From CAYQOX01 sp964419335 (GTDB lineage: Bacteria; Hinthialibacterota; Hinthialibacteria; Hinthialibacterales; Hinthialibacteraceae), in NCBI GenBank assembly GCA_964419335.1, contig CAYQOX010000013.1, forward strand, positions 29,406 through 93,405: a DNA stretch of 64,000 bases, given 5' to 3'. The notes under the pieces were generated by a model that was given only the letters and a program-made list of their open reading frames with translations, ran no database searches and was not told the origin of the DNA. The position numbers and the translations under genes are program-made. The stretch's first letter is position 1. Each line of letters begins with the position of its first letter. Shown here in pieces: positions 1 through 9,071 of the stretch.

Positions 1-297
1 CAGAAGCATGGAAGACAAAACCACCATAAAACGTGCGCCATAGCGATCAAAGAGCCTTCCTCCCCAAGGCATGAACAAACTACTGATGATGGTTCCAAAC
101 ATATAGGCTATGCTTAAATGGATCCGAGTAAGGCCTAATTCCTCGATAAGATAATCGGTAAAAACACTAACACCTATCGTTTGTCCTGGGACGCTCATCA
201 CCACGCCAATGGTGCTGACGACTACAATGACCCATCCATAAAAAAAGGGACATTTTTTAGGAGCAAAGGGAAAATCAGGTGAGAAAAAGTCTTTCAA
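1..297 (-). CDS. MFS transporter, N-terminal part (runs off the left edge)
   Basis: Reading the minus strand from a TTG at 297 gives about 99 residues before the window edge. They contain a first membrane helix (GWVIVVVSTIGVVMSVPG), a second hydrophobic stretch and the sequence WGGRLFDRYGAR. The last matches the G-x-L-x-D-R-x-G-x-R signature between helices 2 and 3 of the major facilitator superfamily. No ATG lies between the upstream in-frame stop and this TTG, and a GGGAG sits eight bases upstream of it, so TTG is the best start. The substrate cannot be told from this part. It lies 34 bp downstream of the cold-shock/DUF1294 gene on the same strand and may be co-transcribed with it. Confidence 0.8.
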   Translation of the reverse strand, partial: MKDFFSPDFPFAPKKCPFFYGWVIVVVSTIGVVMSVPGQTIGVSVFTDYLIEELGLTRIHLSIAYMFGTIISSLFMPWGGRLFDRYGARFMVVLSSMLL

Positions 298-331
298 GGG
301 TGTCTCCCGGTGTTTACAATCATGATGAATA

Positions 332-886
332 CTACCTTATCCATCGTACATACAACCATAAGATAATCAATCCACCCTGTAGCGTAACGATTAAATAGAA
401 GCCAAAACGAAAGGCTTCCTTGATACTCTTATGGCGTAGATAGCGTTGGCTTAGCCATGCTGCGGGAGTTCCTCCAAGAAGGGTTAATACATGAAGGGTC
501 ATCTCGGGGATGCGAAAATAGTGAAGTCGGGCGCAAAGTTTATCCAAAGCATAATACAGGGAGGTGCATATGTTGATTGCGATTAAATAGGCCAGTACTG
601 GGGGGAACTCATAGATCCATGCGATTCCCACCATGCCCAGACATAAGAAAAAACTCACTGTCAGGGTAACCACGGCAGGGCTTTTTTGCATGCCGCGGGT
701 TTTGACTTTGACGGCTCGGGCTCCTTTTTCGTTGTACGTTAAGTCAAAATCGACGATACGGCCTATTTGTAGCTGCTCGGGATTATCCACATCGCGAAAA
801 TGCACAAAAACATCTTTTTGCCGATCTTTTACTCGAATAAAGCCAAAGCCTCGATCTTCATTATAATGAACAATAACACCTTGCAT
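332..886 (-). CDS. Cold-shock domain / DUF1294 membrane protein
   Basis: 184 residues. Residues 1-65 form a cold-shock OB fold with the two RNA-binding motifs in slightly altered form (RGFGFIRV and DVFVHF), so this part should bind single-stranded RNA or DNA. Residues 70-184 are a DUF1294 membrane domain with about three or four hydrophobic helices and the family-typical stretches ALDK and RIPE followed by LLGGTPAAWLSQ. The fusion is known from many proteobacteria, but the role of DUF1294 is not established. The start codon is at 886 and no other in-frame Met fits the cold-shock fold. An MFS gene follows downstream on the same strand. Confidence 0.9.
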   Translation of the reverse strand: MQGVIVHYNEDRGFGFIRVKDRQKDVFVHFRDVDNPEQLQIGRIVDFDLTYNEKGARAVKVKTRGMQKSPAVVTLTVSFFLCLGMVGIAWIYEFPPVLAYLIAINICTSLYYALDKLCARLHYFRIPEMTLHVLTLLGGTPAAWLSQRYLRHKSIKEAFRFGFYLIVTLQGGLIILWLYVRWIR

Positions 887-944
887 CTTCCCTCCCCTTC
901 TAGACGATATTCGAATGAAACACCTATCTTTACCATAATAAAAG

Positions 945-976
945 AGGGGCTGAAATGATCTATGGTTCCAGCCCCT
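945..976 (-). terminator. Rho-independent terminator, probably of the PDH operon
   Basis: AGGGGCTG at 945-952 pairs with CAGCCCCT at 969-976. On the minus strand the stem is followed by CTTTTATT. It lies downstream of lpdA, but repeat copy 1 now separates it from the lpdA stop. The plus strand also has a T-rich stretch a few bases further on. Confidence 0.65.
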
Positions 977-1011
977 ATCTTGGTTTTTTTATTGACTTGG
1001 ATGCTTTTTAG

Positions 1012-1239
1012 AGATTATCACGAAAGTGAGTACTTTTTTTGGAAAAAACGCCTTGGGGATGGGTTCCGCTTGTCACCGCGCGGCCTTAAGGGCGGCTTGC
1101 TCCGAAAGCCGCTCCACACAGGCCCCTTCGGCGTTTTGGTTTGATGGATTAGGATAGAAAAACGTCATAGGTCTCGCTATAGTATGATTTCATGTTTCCT
1201 TTTCAATGTATCAAAAAGTACTCAAATACAGGATGAACC
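1012..1239. repeat. MITE-like dispersed repeat, copy 1 (full length)
   Basis: About 228 bp, closely similar to 29408-29634 and 40176-40402, with 7747-7818 a deleted version. The left end (…TGAGTACTTTTT) and the reverse complement of the right end agree at about 20 of 27 positions. The last 11 bases, GAGTACTTTTT, are identical. The copy is flanked by an exact 8-bp direct repeat CTTTTTAG (1004-1011 and 1240-1247), which looks like a target-site duplication. The right flank includes the lpdA stop codon. Internally, GCGGCTT and AAGCCGC form a hairpin around GCTCCGA. Short ORFs read across it are not conserved between copies. Confidence 0.85.
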
Positions 1240-1243
1240 CTTT

Positions 1244-2668
1244 TTAGTGTTCTTTGCGTTTTTTGGAATAGGAATGAGTCGCGTAGCCATAATACTTTTC
1301 GGCACATTCCATAATGGTTTCTGAGAGAGTGGGATGGGGATGGACCACATCCGCAAGATCAGCCGCGGTAGCGCCCATTTCGATTGCGATGACACCTTCG
1401 CTGATCATTTCGCCCGCGCCGACACCGACAATTCCCACACCGAGGATTCTTTCCGTTTCGGGTTCGATCACGAGTTTGGTCATGCCATCGGGACGGTCAA
1501 AGCTGATCGCTCGTCCTGAATAAGTCCACTGAAACTTGGCGACCTCAACGTCAATCCCATTTTCTTTGGCTTCTCCTTCCGTCAAGCCGCACCAAGCCAA
1601 CTCGGGATCGGTAAAGACCACGGCGGGAACGATGATATTTTCGAACACATGATCTTCCCCCGTAATGACATCGACGGCCACCCGTGCTTCGCGGGTGGCT
1701 TTGTGGGCTAGGAGGGCTCCGCCTACGACATCGCCAATTGCGTAAATACTGGGATCATCGGTTTGCTTTTTACTATTGACCTGAATGTAGCCTTTTTGAT
1801 CGCGTTTCACCTTGGTATTTTCAAGGCCCAGATCATTGCAATTGGGGGTACGGCCAACAGAGACCAAGACGCGGTCGAACAACTCTTCCAGCGGATCGTT
1901 ATCACCGACTTTCATGCCAACCTTGATTTGTTTCCCGCTGGTCGCCATTTTTTCGACTTTGGTGTTCAATCGGATTTCGTCGAACATCTTTTCTGCACGA
2001 GCGGAGACGTATTTCACCATATCGGGATCAGCGCCATTCAATAAACGGGGGAGTGCTTCCACCAAGACGACTTGGCTACCCAAGGTGGCATATACATTCC
2101 CGAGTTCCATCCCGATATAGCCCCCCCCGATGACCAGCAAGCGTTCAGGAATTTCTTCCAACTCCAAGGCTTCGTCAGAGGTCATGATACGTTTGTTGCC
2201 CAAATCAAAGGCCGAGGGTAAAGTTGGGAGTGAGCCCACCGCGATGAGGGCTTTCTCATATTCAATGAATTTTTGTCCTTCCGAGGTTTCAACACGTAAT
2301 AGGTTGGAGCCTTCAAAATGCCCGCGGCCATTCATTACTGTAACTTGACGACGCTTGGCTAAGGCCTCGACTCCGGAATGTAACTTATCCAGAATTGAAT
2401 CCTTCCAAGCCCGTATTTTCTCCAGATCCAATTTTGGCGGACCAAAATAAATCCCTCGGCTGGCTGATTCTTTCGCTTCTTCCAAGAGTTTCGCGGCATG
2501 CAAATAAGCTTTTGAAGGAATACACCCGCGGTTCAAGCAAACCCCGCCGAGGCGTACATCTTTATCGACCATAATGACTTTTTGGCCTTTATCCGCAGCG
2601 TAAAAGGCGGCGGCATATCCACCGGGGCCTGCCCCGAGCACAACAAGTTCTGTTTTGATTGATTCCAT
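1244..2668 (-). CDS. lpdA: Dihydrolipoyl dehydrogenase (E3)
   Basis: 474 residues, usual family length. It reoxidises the dihydrolipoyl groups of the E2 subunit with NAD+. The N-terminal FAD site GAGPGG is followed by the redox-active disulfide in VCLNRGCIPSK (Cys44, Cys49). The NAD site is GGGYIGME and the second FAD contact is AIGDV. The C-terminal HPHPTLSE supplies the His-Glu active-site pair. It is the last gene of aceE-aceF-lpdA and starts 25 bp after aceF, with AAGGAAA upstream of the ATG. The repeat at 1012-1239 ends only 4 bp beyond the stop codon. Confidence 0.97.
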   Translation of the reverse strand: MESIKTELVVLGAGPGGYAAAFYAADKGQKVIMVDKDVRLGGVCLNRGCIPSKAYLHAAKLLEEAKESASRGIYFGPPKLDLEKIRAWKDSILDKLHSGVEALAKRRQVTVMNGRGHFEGSNLLRVETSEGQKFIEYEKALIAVGSLPTLPSAFDLGNKRIMTSDEALELEEIPERLLVIGGGYIGMELGNVYATLGSQVVLVEALPRLLNGADPDMVKYVSARAEKMFDEIRLNTKVEKMATSGKQIKVGMKVGDNDPLEELFDRVLVSVGRTPNCNDLGLENTKVKRDQKGYIQVNSKKQTDDPSIYAIGDVVGGALLAHKATREARVAVDVITGEDHVFENIIVPAVVFTDPELAWCGLTEGEAKENGIDVEVAKFQWTYSGRAISFDRPDGMTKLVIEPETERILGVGIVGVGAGEMISEGVIAIEMGATAADLADVVHPHPTLSETIMECAEKYYGYATHSYSKKRKEH

Positions 2669-2693
2669 AATTGTATTTCCTTATTTCATGGGC

Positions 2694-4007
2694 TTACGTA
2701 AGTTTCACAATTTCTTCCGGATAATTTTCGAAAACGTTGACCAAATCACGAATGAATCGGGCACCATCGGCGCCATCGATCATACGATGATCATAGGAGA
2801 CACATAAGGGCAAGAACAAGCGAGGCTCAATCGTATCATTGACCACGGCTGGCTTTTTCACCCCACGACCCATTCCCAAGATCGCGGTATTGGGATGGTT
2901 TACGATCGGGGTAAAGTGGGTTCCACCAATGCCTCCCAGGTTGGATATTGTAAATGAGCTGCCTTTCATTTCTTCGCTGGACAATTTGCGGTTACGTGCT
3001 TTTTCTGCGAGTTGCTGCAATTCGAGGCATAAGTCCACCAGGCTCTTTTGATCCACGTTCTGTACTACAGGGACCAAGAGTCCAGCCTCGGTGTCTACGG
3101 CTATACCGAGATGGAAGTACTCTTTATAGATCACTTCATCTGTATTCTCATCCAAGCTGGCATTGAATAGGGGGTATTTCTTCAAGACTTCGATGGCGGC
3201 TTTCATCGCGAGAGCGGTTAAGGTTAGTTTGGCGTTTTTCTGCTCATAGGCCGACTTGTAGCGTCCCCGCATTTCCATCAAGGCGGTAATATCGGCTTCA
3301 TCGAACTGATACACATGCGGAATCCGGTTCCATGATTCTTGCATTCGTTGGCCGATGGTTTTGCGGATCGAAGAATATTTCTCTTTGTGAATTTCTCCCC
3401 ATTGGGAGAAATCGATGGAGGGTGCCGTTGCGGGCGCCTTCCCGGCTTCGGGTCGAGTTTCCTTTTGCTTCGCAAAAGCGATTTCTTGTAGACGCTGAAT
3501 ATACTGTTTAATATCATCAAGCAGAATACGCCCCCCGCGTCCCGAACCGCGCACATTGGTTAGATCCAGGCCGATATCCCGTGCGAGTTTGCGAATGGAG
3601 GGTGCCGCGGGAGGAGGGAATCCCGAAGGCGACTCGTAGGCGAAGCCTAAGATGGGATCGCGGATACTCTTGGGGACATAGGGAGTTTCTTTTTCAGGTT
3701 CTGTTGAAATTTCTTCTTGAACCGATTCTTCTCTTTTTGGTTCTTCGGGTTTCGGTTCCTCTTTCGCTTCTTCACCGTCGGAGGAAACCCGAATCAGTTT
3801 CTGTCCGACGTTGACGGTTTGTCCTTCTTCCACATAGATTTTGGAAACCGTTCCAGTTTCTGTAGAAGGGATAGGAGCAACCGCCTTATCGTTTTCCAAT
3901 TCAAGAATGGTTTGATCCTTCTGGATGGTTTGTCCTTCTTCCACCATGATGGAAACAACCGTTCCTGAATCCGCGCCTTCCGCCAATTGAGGTAAAACAA
4001 TATCCAT
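2694..4007 (-). CDS. aceF: Pyruvate dehydrogenase E2, dihydrolipoyl acetyltransferase
   Basis: 437 residues. One lipoyl domain (1-75) carries the lipoylated lysine in ENDKA (Lys41). A Pro/Glu-rich linker follows, then the peripheral subunit-binding domain (about 135-170, PSIRKLARDIG…VRGSGRGGRI) and the catalytic domain (about 205-437) with SYDHRMIDGADGARF, the His-x3-Asp-Gly active site. It transfers the acetyl group from E1 to CoA and forms the core of the complex. A single lipoyl domain is fewer than the three of E. coli AceF. The start at 4007 has AAGGGGAAA upstream. It lies between aceE and lpdA in one operon, and the lipoate ligase divergent from aceE probably lipoylates Lys41. Confidence 0.96.
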   Translation of the reverse strand: MDIVLPQLAEGADSGTVVSIMVEEGQTIQKDQTILELENDKAVAPIPSTETGTVSKIYVEEGQTVNVGQKLIRVSSDGEEAKEEPKPEEPKREESVQEEISTEPEKETPYVPKSIRDPILGFAYESPSGFPPPAAPSIRKLARDIGLDLTNVRGSGRGGRILLDDIKQYIQRLQEIAFAKQKETRPEAGKAPATAPSIDFSQWGEIHKEKYSSIRKTIGQRMQESWNRIPHVYQFDEADITALMEMRGRYKSAYEQKNAKLTLTALAMKAAIEVLKKYPLFNASLDENTDEVIYKEYFHLGIAVDTEAGLLVPVVQNVDQKSLVDLCLELQQLAEKARNRKLSSEEMKGSSFTISNLGGIGGTHFTPIVNHPNTAILGMGRGVKKPAVVNDTIEPRLFLPLCVSYDHRMIDGADGARFIRDLVNVFENYPEEIVKLT

Positions 4008-4058
4008 GAGGTTTCCCCTTTTAGTTAAACTTTTCGTAAAAGTGTTTCGTTATTTTAC

Positions 4059-6752
4059 TCAGAGAAAATCGGGATGGGCCTTTTCTGGATTGACGCCCAA
4101 GTCCTTGATCGCCTTAGCTACCTCTTCTCTTGAGAATTGTCCAGTTTCAGCGAGTTGATAAAGAGTGGCGATGACGATCATTTGCGCATCGATTTCGAAG
4201 AAGCGCCGTAGATTTTCACGGGTATCACTGCGGCCAAAGCCATCGGTACCCAGGGTCATCAAACCACCGGGGACCCAAGGTGCGATTTGATCGGGCACGA
4301 GTTTCATGTAATCTGAAACCGCGATAAAGGCTCCTTGCTCGTTTTCTAAGGTCATTTCGAGATAGGATTTTCTCGCGGGTTCTTCAGGATGCAGCATATT
4401 CCAGCGTTTCACTTTCATCGCGTCAGAACGTAGATGTTTATAGCTCGTTGCACTCCATACATCGGCATTAATATTGAAGCGTTCGCCCAGAAGCTTCTGC
4501 GCTTCTAAGGCTTGGTTGATAATAGGTCCACTGCCGAATATGTGAGCTTTATATTTCCCTTTTTCACCGGGTCTAAATTTATAAAGACCATTCAAGATTC
4601 CCTCTTGCACACCTTCGGGCATCTTGGGTTGTTCATAATTTTCATTATAAAGGGTGAGATAATAGTATAAATCCTCATTATCCACATACATTCTCTTCAT
4701 TCCATCTTGAATGATGGTTGCAATTTCAAAAGCAAAGGCGGGATCATAGGCCATAATTGATGGCACTGTGGTCGCGGCTAAATGGCTATGTCCATCCTGG
4801 TGCTGCAATCCTTCTCCGTTCAGGGTCGTGCGTCCGGCGGTACCGCCTAAGACAAACCCGCGTGCGCGCGAATCTCCCGCGAGCCAAAAAAGATCCCCCA
4901 CGCGCTGAAATCCAAACATCGAGTAATAAAAGAAAAATGGGATCATAGGGACTTTAACGGTCGAATGAGCCGTACCCGCAGCGATGAACGAGGACATCGA
5001 TCCTGCTTCGGTAATCCCTTCCTCTAAGATCTGCCCGTCTTCCATCTCTCGGTAATACAAAAGACTCTCACGGTCCACGGGCTCATAAAGTTGACCTTGA
5101 GAAGCATAAATCCCATATTGGCGAAAGAGAGCGTCCATACCGAAGGTACGAGCTTCATCGGGAATGATGGGAACCACTTGTTTTCCGATATTTTTGTTCC
5201 CCATCATTTTATTGAGTAAGCGTACCATCACCATAGTGGTAGAAGCCTGTTGGGAGCCGCTGCCTTTATAAAATTCTTCGTAAAAGGAGGGATCGGGAAC
5301 ATCCAGGGCTTCGTCTTTTTCATTACGTTGGGGAATGAAGCCACCGAGTTTCTCCCGACGATCCATTAAATATTTTATCTCAGGACTGTCCTTCGGTGGT
5401 CGATAAAAGGGCGCTTCGACAACATCTTCATCATTGATGGGTATATCGAATCGTTGGCGGAATTCACGTAATTCTTTTTCATTTAATTTCTTCTGCTGGT
5501 GAGTGATATTGCGTCCTTCACCGGCCTCGCCTAAACCATACCCCTTGATCGTATTTGCTAAAATGACTGTAGGCTGACCTGTATGTTCTATTGCGGCTTT
5601 ATAGGCAGCATAGACTTTTTTGGGATCATGGCCACCGCGCATCAATTTGCGAATTTGTTCATCCGTCAGGTGATTTACCCGTTCTAACAATTCGGGATAT
5701 TTTCCAAAGAAGTGCTTACGTGCATAGCTTCCCGGCTCAACCGAATATTTTTGGAAATCACCATCCACCGCTTCTGTTAAGCGTTTAACCAGCAAGCCAT
5801 CATGATCCGCTTCGAGCAAGGGATCCCAGTCGGAGCCCCAAATGACTTTGATCACATTCCAGCCTGCGCCACGGAAGAGGGATTCCAACTCTTGGATAAT
5901 CTTCCCATTTCCACGTACAGGACCATCCAAACGTTGTAAGTTACAATTCACAACCCAAATCAGATTATCCAAATTTTCACGGGCAGGAAGAGTTAAGGAA
6001 CCTAATGTTTCTGGCTCATCGGTTTCTCCATCGCCGACAAAAGCCCAAACTTTGGGCTCCTCCTTTTTCAACAAACCCCGCGCTTTCATATATCGAATAA
6101 AGCGTGCATTATAAATCGAAGTAATGGGGCCAAGTCCCATCGAAACCGTTGGGAACTGCCAGAAATCAGACATTAAATAGGGGTGGGGATAAGAGGGGAG
6201 CCCTCCACCTTCTGCTAATTCCTGGCGGAAGTTATGCAAATATTGGGAATCCAGACGATATTCCAAAAACGCGCGTGCGTAATTGCCCGGGGAAGCATGG
6301 CCTTGAAAGTAGACTAAATCACTATAACGATCTTCCGTTTCTCCTTTAAAAAAGTGATTTAATCCAACTTCGTACAAGGTTGCCAGCGAAGCATAGGTTG
6401 AAATATGTCCTCCTAATCCCGCATGGATACGATTCGCCTGCACTACCATGGCCATGGCATTCCAGCGAACGTAGCTTTTGATGCGGCGTTCGATCTGGCG
6501 ATCGCCAGGATACTCGGGCTCGTCTTCTGTGGGAATCGAATTTACATAGGGAGAACTGACCGTAACCGGAGCCTCGACGCCTGCTTGGCGCAGTCTTCTT
6601 ACAAGCCGATCCAATAAATACATAGGACGCGGTGAAGATTCTTTTTTTAATGCGTCCTCGTAGATATATTCAATTGAATCATACCATTTCAAATTTTGTT
6701 GAAGTTTTTGGGCTTTTTCTTGATTATTTTTGGGTACATTCTGGGATGACAC
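4059..6752 (-). CDS. aceE: Pyruvate dehydrogenase E1, homodimeric type
   Basis: 897 residues, the size of the single-chain E1 found in gammaproteobacteria and actinobacteria, not the split alpha/beta type. It decarboxylates pyruvate with thiamine diphosphate and reductively acetylates the E2 lipoyl group. The ThDP/Mg motif is GDGETDEPE…NLIWVVNCN. Other typical stretches are GLGGHISTYAS near the N-terminus and LNGEGLQHQDGHSH in the pyrimidine domain. The start is a GTG at 6752 with GGGAG seven bases upstream. It is the first gene of aceE-aceF-lpdA, 51 bp before aceF, and is transcribed away from the lipoate ligase gene, with about 80 bp between the two starts. Confidence 0.96.
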   Translation of the reverse strand: MSSQNVPKNNQEKAQKLQQNLKWYDSIEYIYEDALKKESSPRPMYLLDRLVRRLRQAGVEAPVTVSSPYVNSIPTEDEPEYPGDRQIERRIKSYVRWNAMAMVVQANRIHAGLGGHISTYASLATLYEVGLNHFFKGETEDRYSDLVYFQGHASPGNYARAFLEYRLDSQYLHNFRQELAEGGGLPSYPHPYLMSDFWQFPTVSMGLGPITSIYNARFIRYMKARGLLKKEEPKVWAFVGDGETDEPETLGSLTLPARENLDNLIWVVNCNLQRLDGPVRGNGKIIQELESLFRGAGWNVIKVIWGSDWDPLLEADHDGLLVKRLTEAVDGDFQKYSVEPGSYARKHFFGKYPELLERVNHLTDEQIRKLMRGGHDPKKVYAAYKAAIEHTGQPTVILANTIKGYGLGEAGEGRNITHQQKKLNEKELREFRQRFDIPINDEDVVEAPFYRPPKDSPEIKYLMDRREKLGGFIPQRNEKDEALDVPDPSFYEEFYKGSGSQQASTTMVMVRLLNKMMGNKNIGKQVVPIIPDEARTFGMDALFRQYGIYASQGQLYEPVDRESLLYYREMEDGQILEEGITEAGSMSSFIAAGTAHSTVKVPMIPFFFYYSMFGFQRVGDLFWLAGDSRARGFVLGGTAGRTTLNGEGLQHQDGHSHLAATTVPSIMAYDPAFAFEIATIIQDGMKRMYVDNEDLYYYLTLYNENYEQPKMPEGVQEGILNGLYKFRPGEKGKYKAHIFGSGPIINQALEAQKLLGERFNINADVWSATSYKHLRSDAMKVKRWNMLHPEEPARKSYLEMTLENEQGAFIAVSDYMKLVPDQIAPWVPGGLMTLGTDGFGRSDTRENLRRFFEIDAQMIVIATLYQLAETGQFSREEVAKAIKDLGVNPEKAHPDFL

Positions 6753-6832
6753 TTTTTCACTCCCTTTTACTATTTAAAGTTCTCGTTATGATTTTGATAA
6801 TTGATTATCGATTTGAGAATTGTTTAATCCCC

Positions 6833-7552
6833 ATGAAATTGCTTGATTATTCGTTTTCATCACCCTTTTATAATCTTGCCTGTGACGAAGCATTATTGCT
6901 CATGGTTGATGAATCGCCGGATTTTTCCATTCTCCGTTTTTGGTACTCACCCACTCCTTTCGTTGTCCTTGGTCATGCCAACAAGATTGTAGAAGAAGTG
7001 TACTTCGATATGTGTCAAATCGAAGAAATCCCTATCCTGCGACGCAGCAGCGGCGGTGGGACGGTGGTGATAGGGCCCGGGTCTCTGAATTACACCTTGA
7101 TTCTTCCTATACCGAAATTCGGACCTTTTCATCATCTTAATGAAACCAATCGCTACATTCTTAAACGTAATTTAAAGGCATTGTCGAAATACCAACTCCA
7201 TCACCTTGCTTACGATGGTATCACCGACTTGACCTACCAAGGGCGAAAATTCTCAGGTAATGCGCAACGGCGCAAGAAAAATGCTTTGATGTTTCATGGG
7301 ACTTTTCTCTATGATTTCGATATATCGTTGATCAAGAAGATCTTGCCTTTACCATCACGTCAACCTCACTACCGCAAAAACCGTTCCCATGACCAATTTT
7401 TGACCAATCTCCCGCTCAAATCAAGTCAAATCCAAGAAACGATACAAAAAGAATGGCAAGCGAATACACCTCAAACATGGATTCCTTTCGAGCGCATTGA
7501 AGAACTTGCCGAAACGAAATACAAGAATCATGATTGGATATTTAAATTTTAA
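6833..7552 (+). CDS. Lipoate-protein ligase A family protein
   Basis: 239 residues from the ATG at 6833. It matches the BPL/LPL catalytic fold: NLACDEALL at the N-terminus, RRSSGGGTVV (the R-R-x-x-G-G-G lipoate/AMP loop), SLNYTLILP, and GRKFSGNAQRR with the conserved lysine that contacts lipoyl-AMP. The frame is open further upstream, but that extension would run into aceE on the other strand and does not look like protein. LplA proteins usually begin exactly at this MKLLDY-like sequence. It should attach scavenged lipoate to AceF Lys41, or act as the octanoyl/lipoyl transferase of this organism. The divergent position beside aceE supports a link to PDH. Confidence 0.85.
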   Translation: MKLLDYSFSSPFYNLACDEALLLMVDESPDFSILRFWYSPTPFVVLGHANKIVEEVYFDMCQIEEIPILRRSSGGGTVVIGPGSLNYTLILPIPKFGPFHHLNETNRYILKRNLKALSKYQLHHLAYDGITDLTYQGRKFSGNAQRRKKNALMFHGTFLYDFDISLIKKILPLPSRQPHYRKNRSHDQFLTNLPLKSSQIQETIQKEWQANTPQTWIPFERIEELAETKYKNHDWIFKF

Positions 7553-7627
7553 CTCAATTCCGTAAGTTGTCAAAACTTATAAATTATGTAAATTTAAAAA
7601 CATTAAAAAGCATCCATATTCATTCTT

Positions 7628-7747
7628 TTGGAAGCAAAATGGCAAGGTTTTGCTACGATTCAATTCTCCAAAAAGAACGGATACTGGTACGTGATCCCCA
7701 AGAGGACGTGGTTTGATGGCAATCTTCTCTTTTGGGGAAAATTATTA
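7628..7747 (+). pseudogene. Possible decayed YcxB-like remnant
   Basis: This open stretch encodes WQGFATIQFSKKNGYWYVIPKR and then runs into repeat copy 2. The pattern W-x2-F followed by a hydrophobic strand and IPKR resembles the end of the YcxB-like domain of small membrane proteins. No membrane helices, good start codon or ribosome site precede it, so if real it is a 3' fragment of a dead gene. The resemblance is by eye only and may be chance. Confidence 0.2.
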
Positions 7748-7818
7748 GATCATCACGAAAGTGAGTACTTTTATTGGGAGAAAAATGTATCAAAAAGGAC
7801 TCAAATACCGGATGAACC
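7747..7818. repeat. MITE-like dispersed repeat, copy 2 (internally deleted)
   Basis: Only 72 bp. It has the same left end (AGATCATCACGAAAGTGAG…) joined directly to the same right end (…TCAAAAAGGACTC, then GGATGAACC) as the long copies, with about 155 bp of the centre missing. Flanks AAAATTATT (7738-7746) and ATGATTATT (7819-7827) agree at 7 of 9 positions and fit a decayed target duplication. Deleted copies that keep both ends are typical of elements moved in trans. Confidence 0.75.
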
Positions 7819-8046
7819 ATGATTATTTCCTTCGTATGATTATAGTAACTCAAACGGAGAAAGATTCCATTTTCGACTGAAGCGGGAGAAATGGACCTCA
7901 TAAATTTCAAAAATAATTAAGTTAAGAAATTGCAGGTTTGAATTAAACAACAGATTATGATATACTGGGCGAGTTATCAATTGAGTTCACCCTTTCATTT
8001 TATCGAAGTATACTATTAAAACCAATCGTCACGTTACAAGAGCGCG

Positions 8047-9033
8047 ATGAAAGTCGTCCCCGCAGAACCGCACCATAGTGACCTTGTTAAAAAGGCCTTC
8101 CATACGGATCGCGAGATTCGTCCGAAAACCCATGTGTCATATCTTGCAAAGCCTGAAGTTTCCGATTTTCATTGCCAGCGTTTATTAGAACGCTTGCAAG
8201 ATTGCGATCAAGAACCAGGTATTCAACTTTTTGTGAATGATGAGCAAGTTCAGGCGATCGCCGGGATCACTTCCTCCGAATGGCATCAAACCGTCTTTGG
8301 GGTCCCTTATCATAAGATTCAACCGTTTTATTGTTTTCGTCAAAAGAGGGAGGACATTCAATCGATCGTTCAGTGGTTGCGTTCTATCATCAAGAGTCAT
8401 GAAGCGGGAGTGTATTCGACCCGCTTGGAGACACATCAAGCGAATCTGATCTACGAAATGATTCGCGCAGGATTCGTTCCTGTGGGGACATCGATTCGGA
8501 TGGTGCATTCTATCAATAGACATGCAAGGATTGACAAAATTGATCCAGTTCAATACGATAATTTAATTGTACGTGAATTCGAGAACCAGGATTTAGGCAC
8601 GGTGCAAAATATTGGCCGAAGCGGTCATACTCACAGTCATTTTTCCTGTGAAGCAAGATTTTCTCAATCTCAAGTGCAACAAATATTCACCGAGTGGATT
8701 GAGAAGTGCGTTCATGGTTTGGCACAAAAGGTTCTGGTCGCCGAGAAGGAGGATCAAATTGCGGGATTTGCGATTCTCCTAACGACCTCATCGCTGGAGC
8801 CTTATATAAATAAACGAATCGGCGTGATAGATTTCATCGTCGTGGATCCCAGGTATCAGGGAAGCGGAGTGGGTCGCGCTTTGCTTCAAGGCTCATTCGC
8901 GTGGTTTGCTTCGCGGGTGGATCTTATTGAACTTAGGACTATGGCCGATAATCTACCAGCCATTCGTTTTTATGAAAACAACGGCTTTCGTATTTTATCG
9001 TCTGATCAATACGTTCATTTTTGGAATGATTGA
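8047..9033 (+). CDS. GNAT-family N-acetyltransferase, two-domain
   Basis: 328 residues. The C-terminal half (about 175-328) is a clear GNAT domain: VIDFIVVDPRYQGSGVGRAL contains strand 4 and the acetyl-CoA pyrophosphate loop (Q-x-x-G-x-G/A pattern), followed by NLPAIRFYENNGF. The N-terminal half (about 1-170) looks like a degenerate acetyltransferase fold. The arrangement recalls the RffC/WecD group that acetylates sugar nucleotides, but there are no sugar-nucleotide genes nearby, so the substrate is unknown. The ATG at 8047 has only a weak AAGAG upstream. The HNH gene begins 38 bp further on in the same direction. Confidence 0.8.
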   Translation: MKVVPAEPHHSDLVKKAFHTDREIRPKTHVSYLAKPEVSDFHCQRLLERLQDCDQEPGIQLFVNDEQVQAIAGITSSEWHQTVFGVPYHKIQPFYCFRQKREDIQSIVQWLRSIIKSHEAGVYSTRLETHQANLIYEMIRAGFVPVGTSIRMVHSINRHARIDKIDPVQYDNLIVREFENQDLGTVQNIGRSGHTHSHFSCEARFSQSQVQQIFTEWIEKCVHGLAQKVLVAEKEDQIAGFAILLTTSSLEPYINKRIGVIDFIVVDPRYQGSGVGRALLQGSFAWFASRVDLIELRTMADNLPAIRFYENNGFRILSSDQYVHFWND

Positions 9034-9071
9034 TCGTGAAAATCTAAAAGATTGGCGTGAGGAGTTGGCCC

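Noticed and set aside
962..1144. Open frame of 60 codons across repeat copy 1, and similar frames at 40216-40473
   Set aside because: These frames read through the repeat and are not conserved between its copies; frameshifts and stops differ, so the element is non-coding.
6632..6832. N-terminal extension of the lipoate ligase frame
   Set aside because: It overlaps the start of aceE on the other strand and does not resemble the family. The ATG at 6833 begins exactly where LplA proteins begin.
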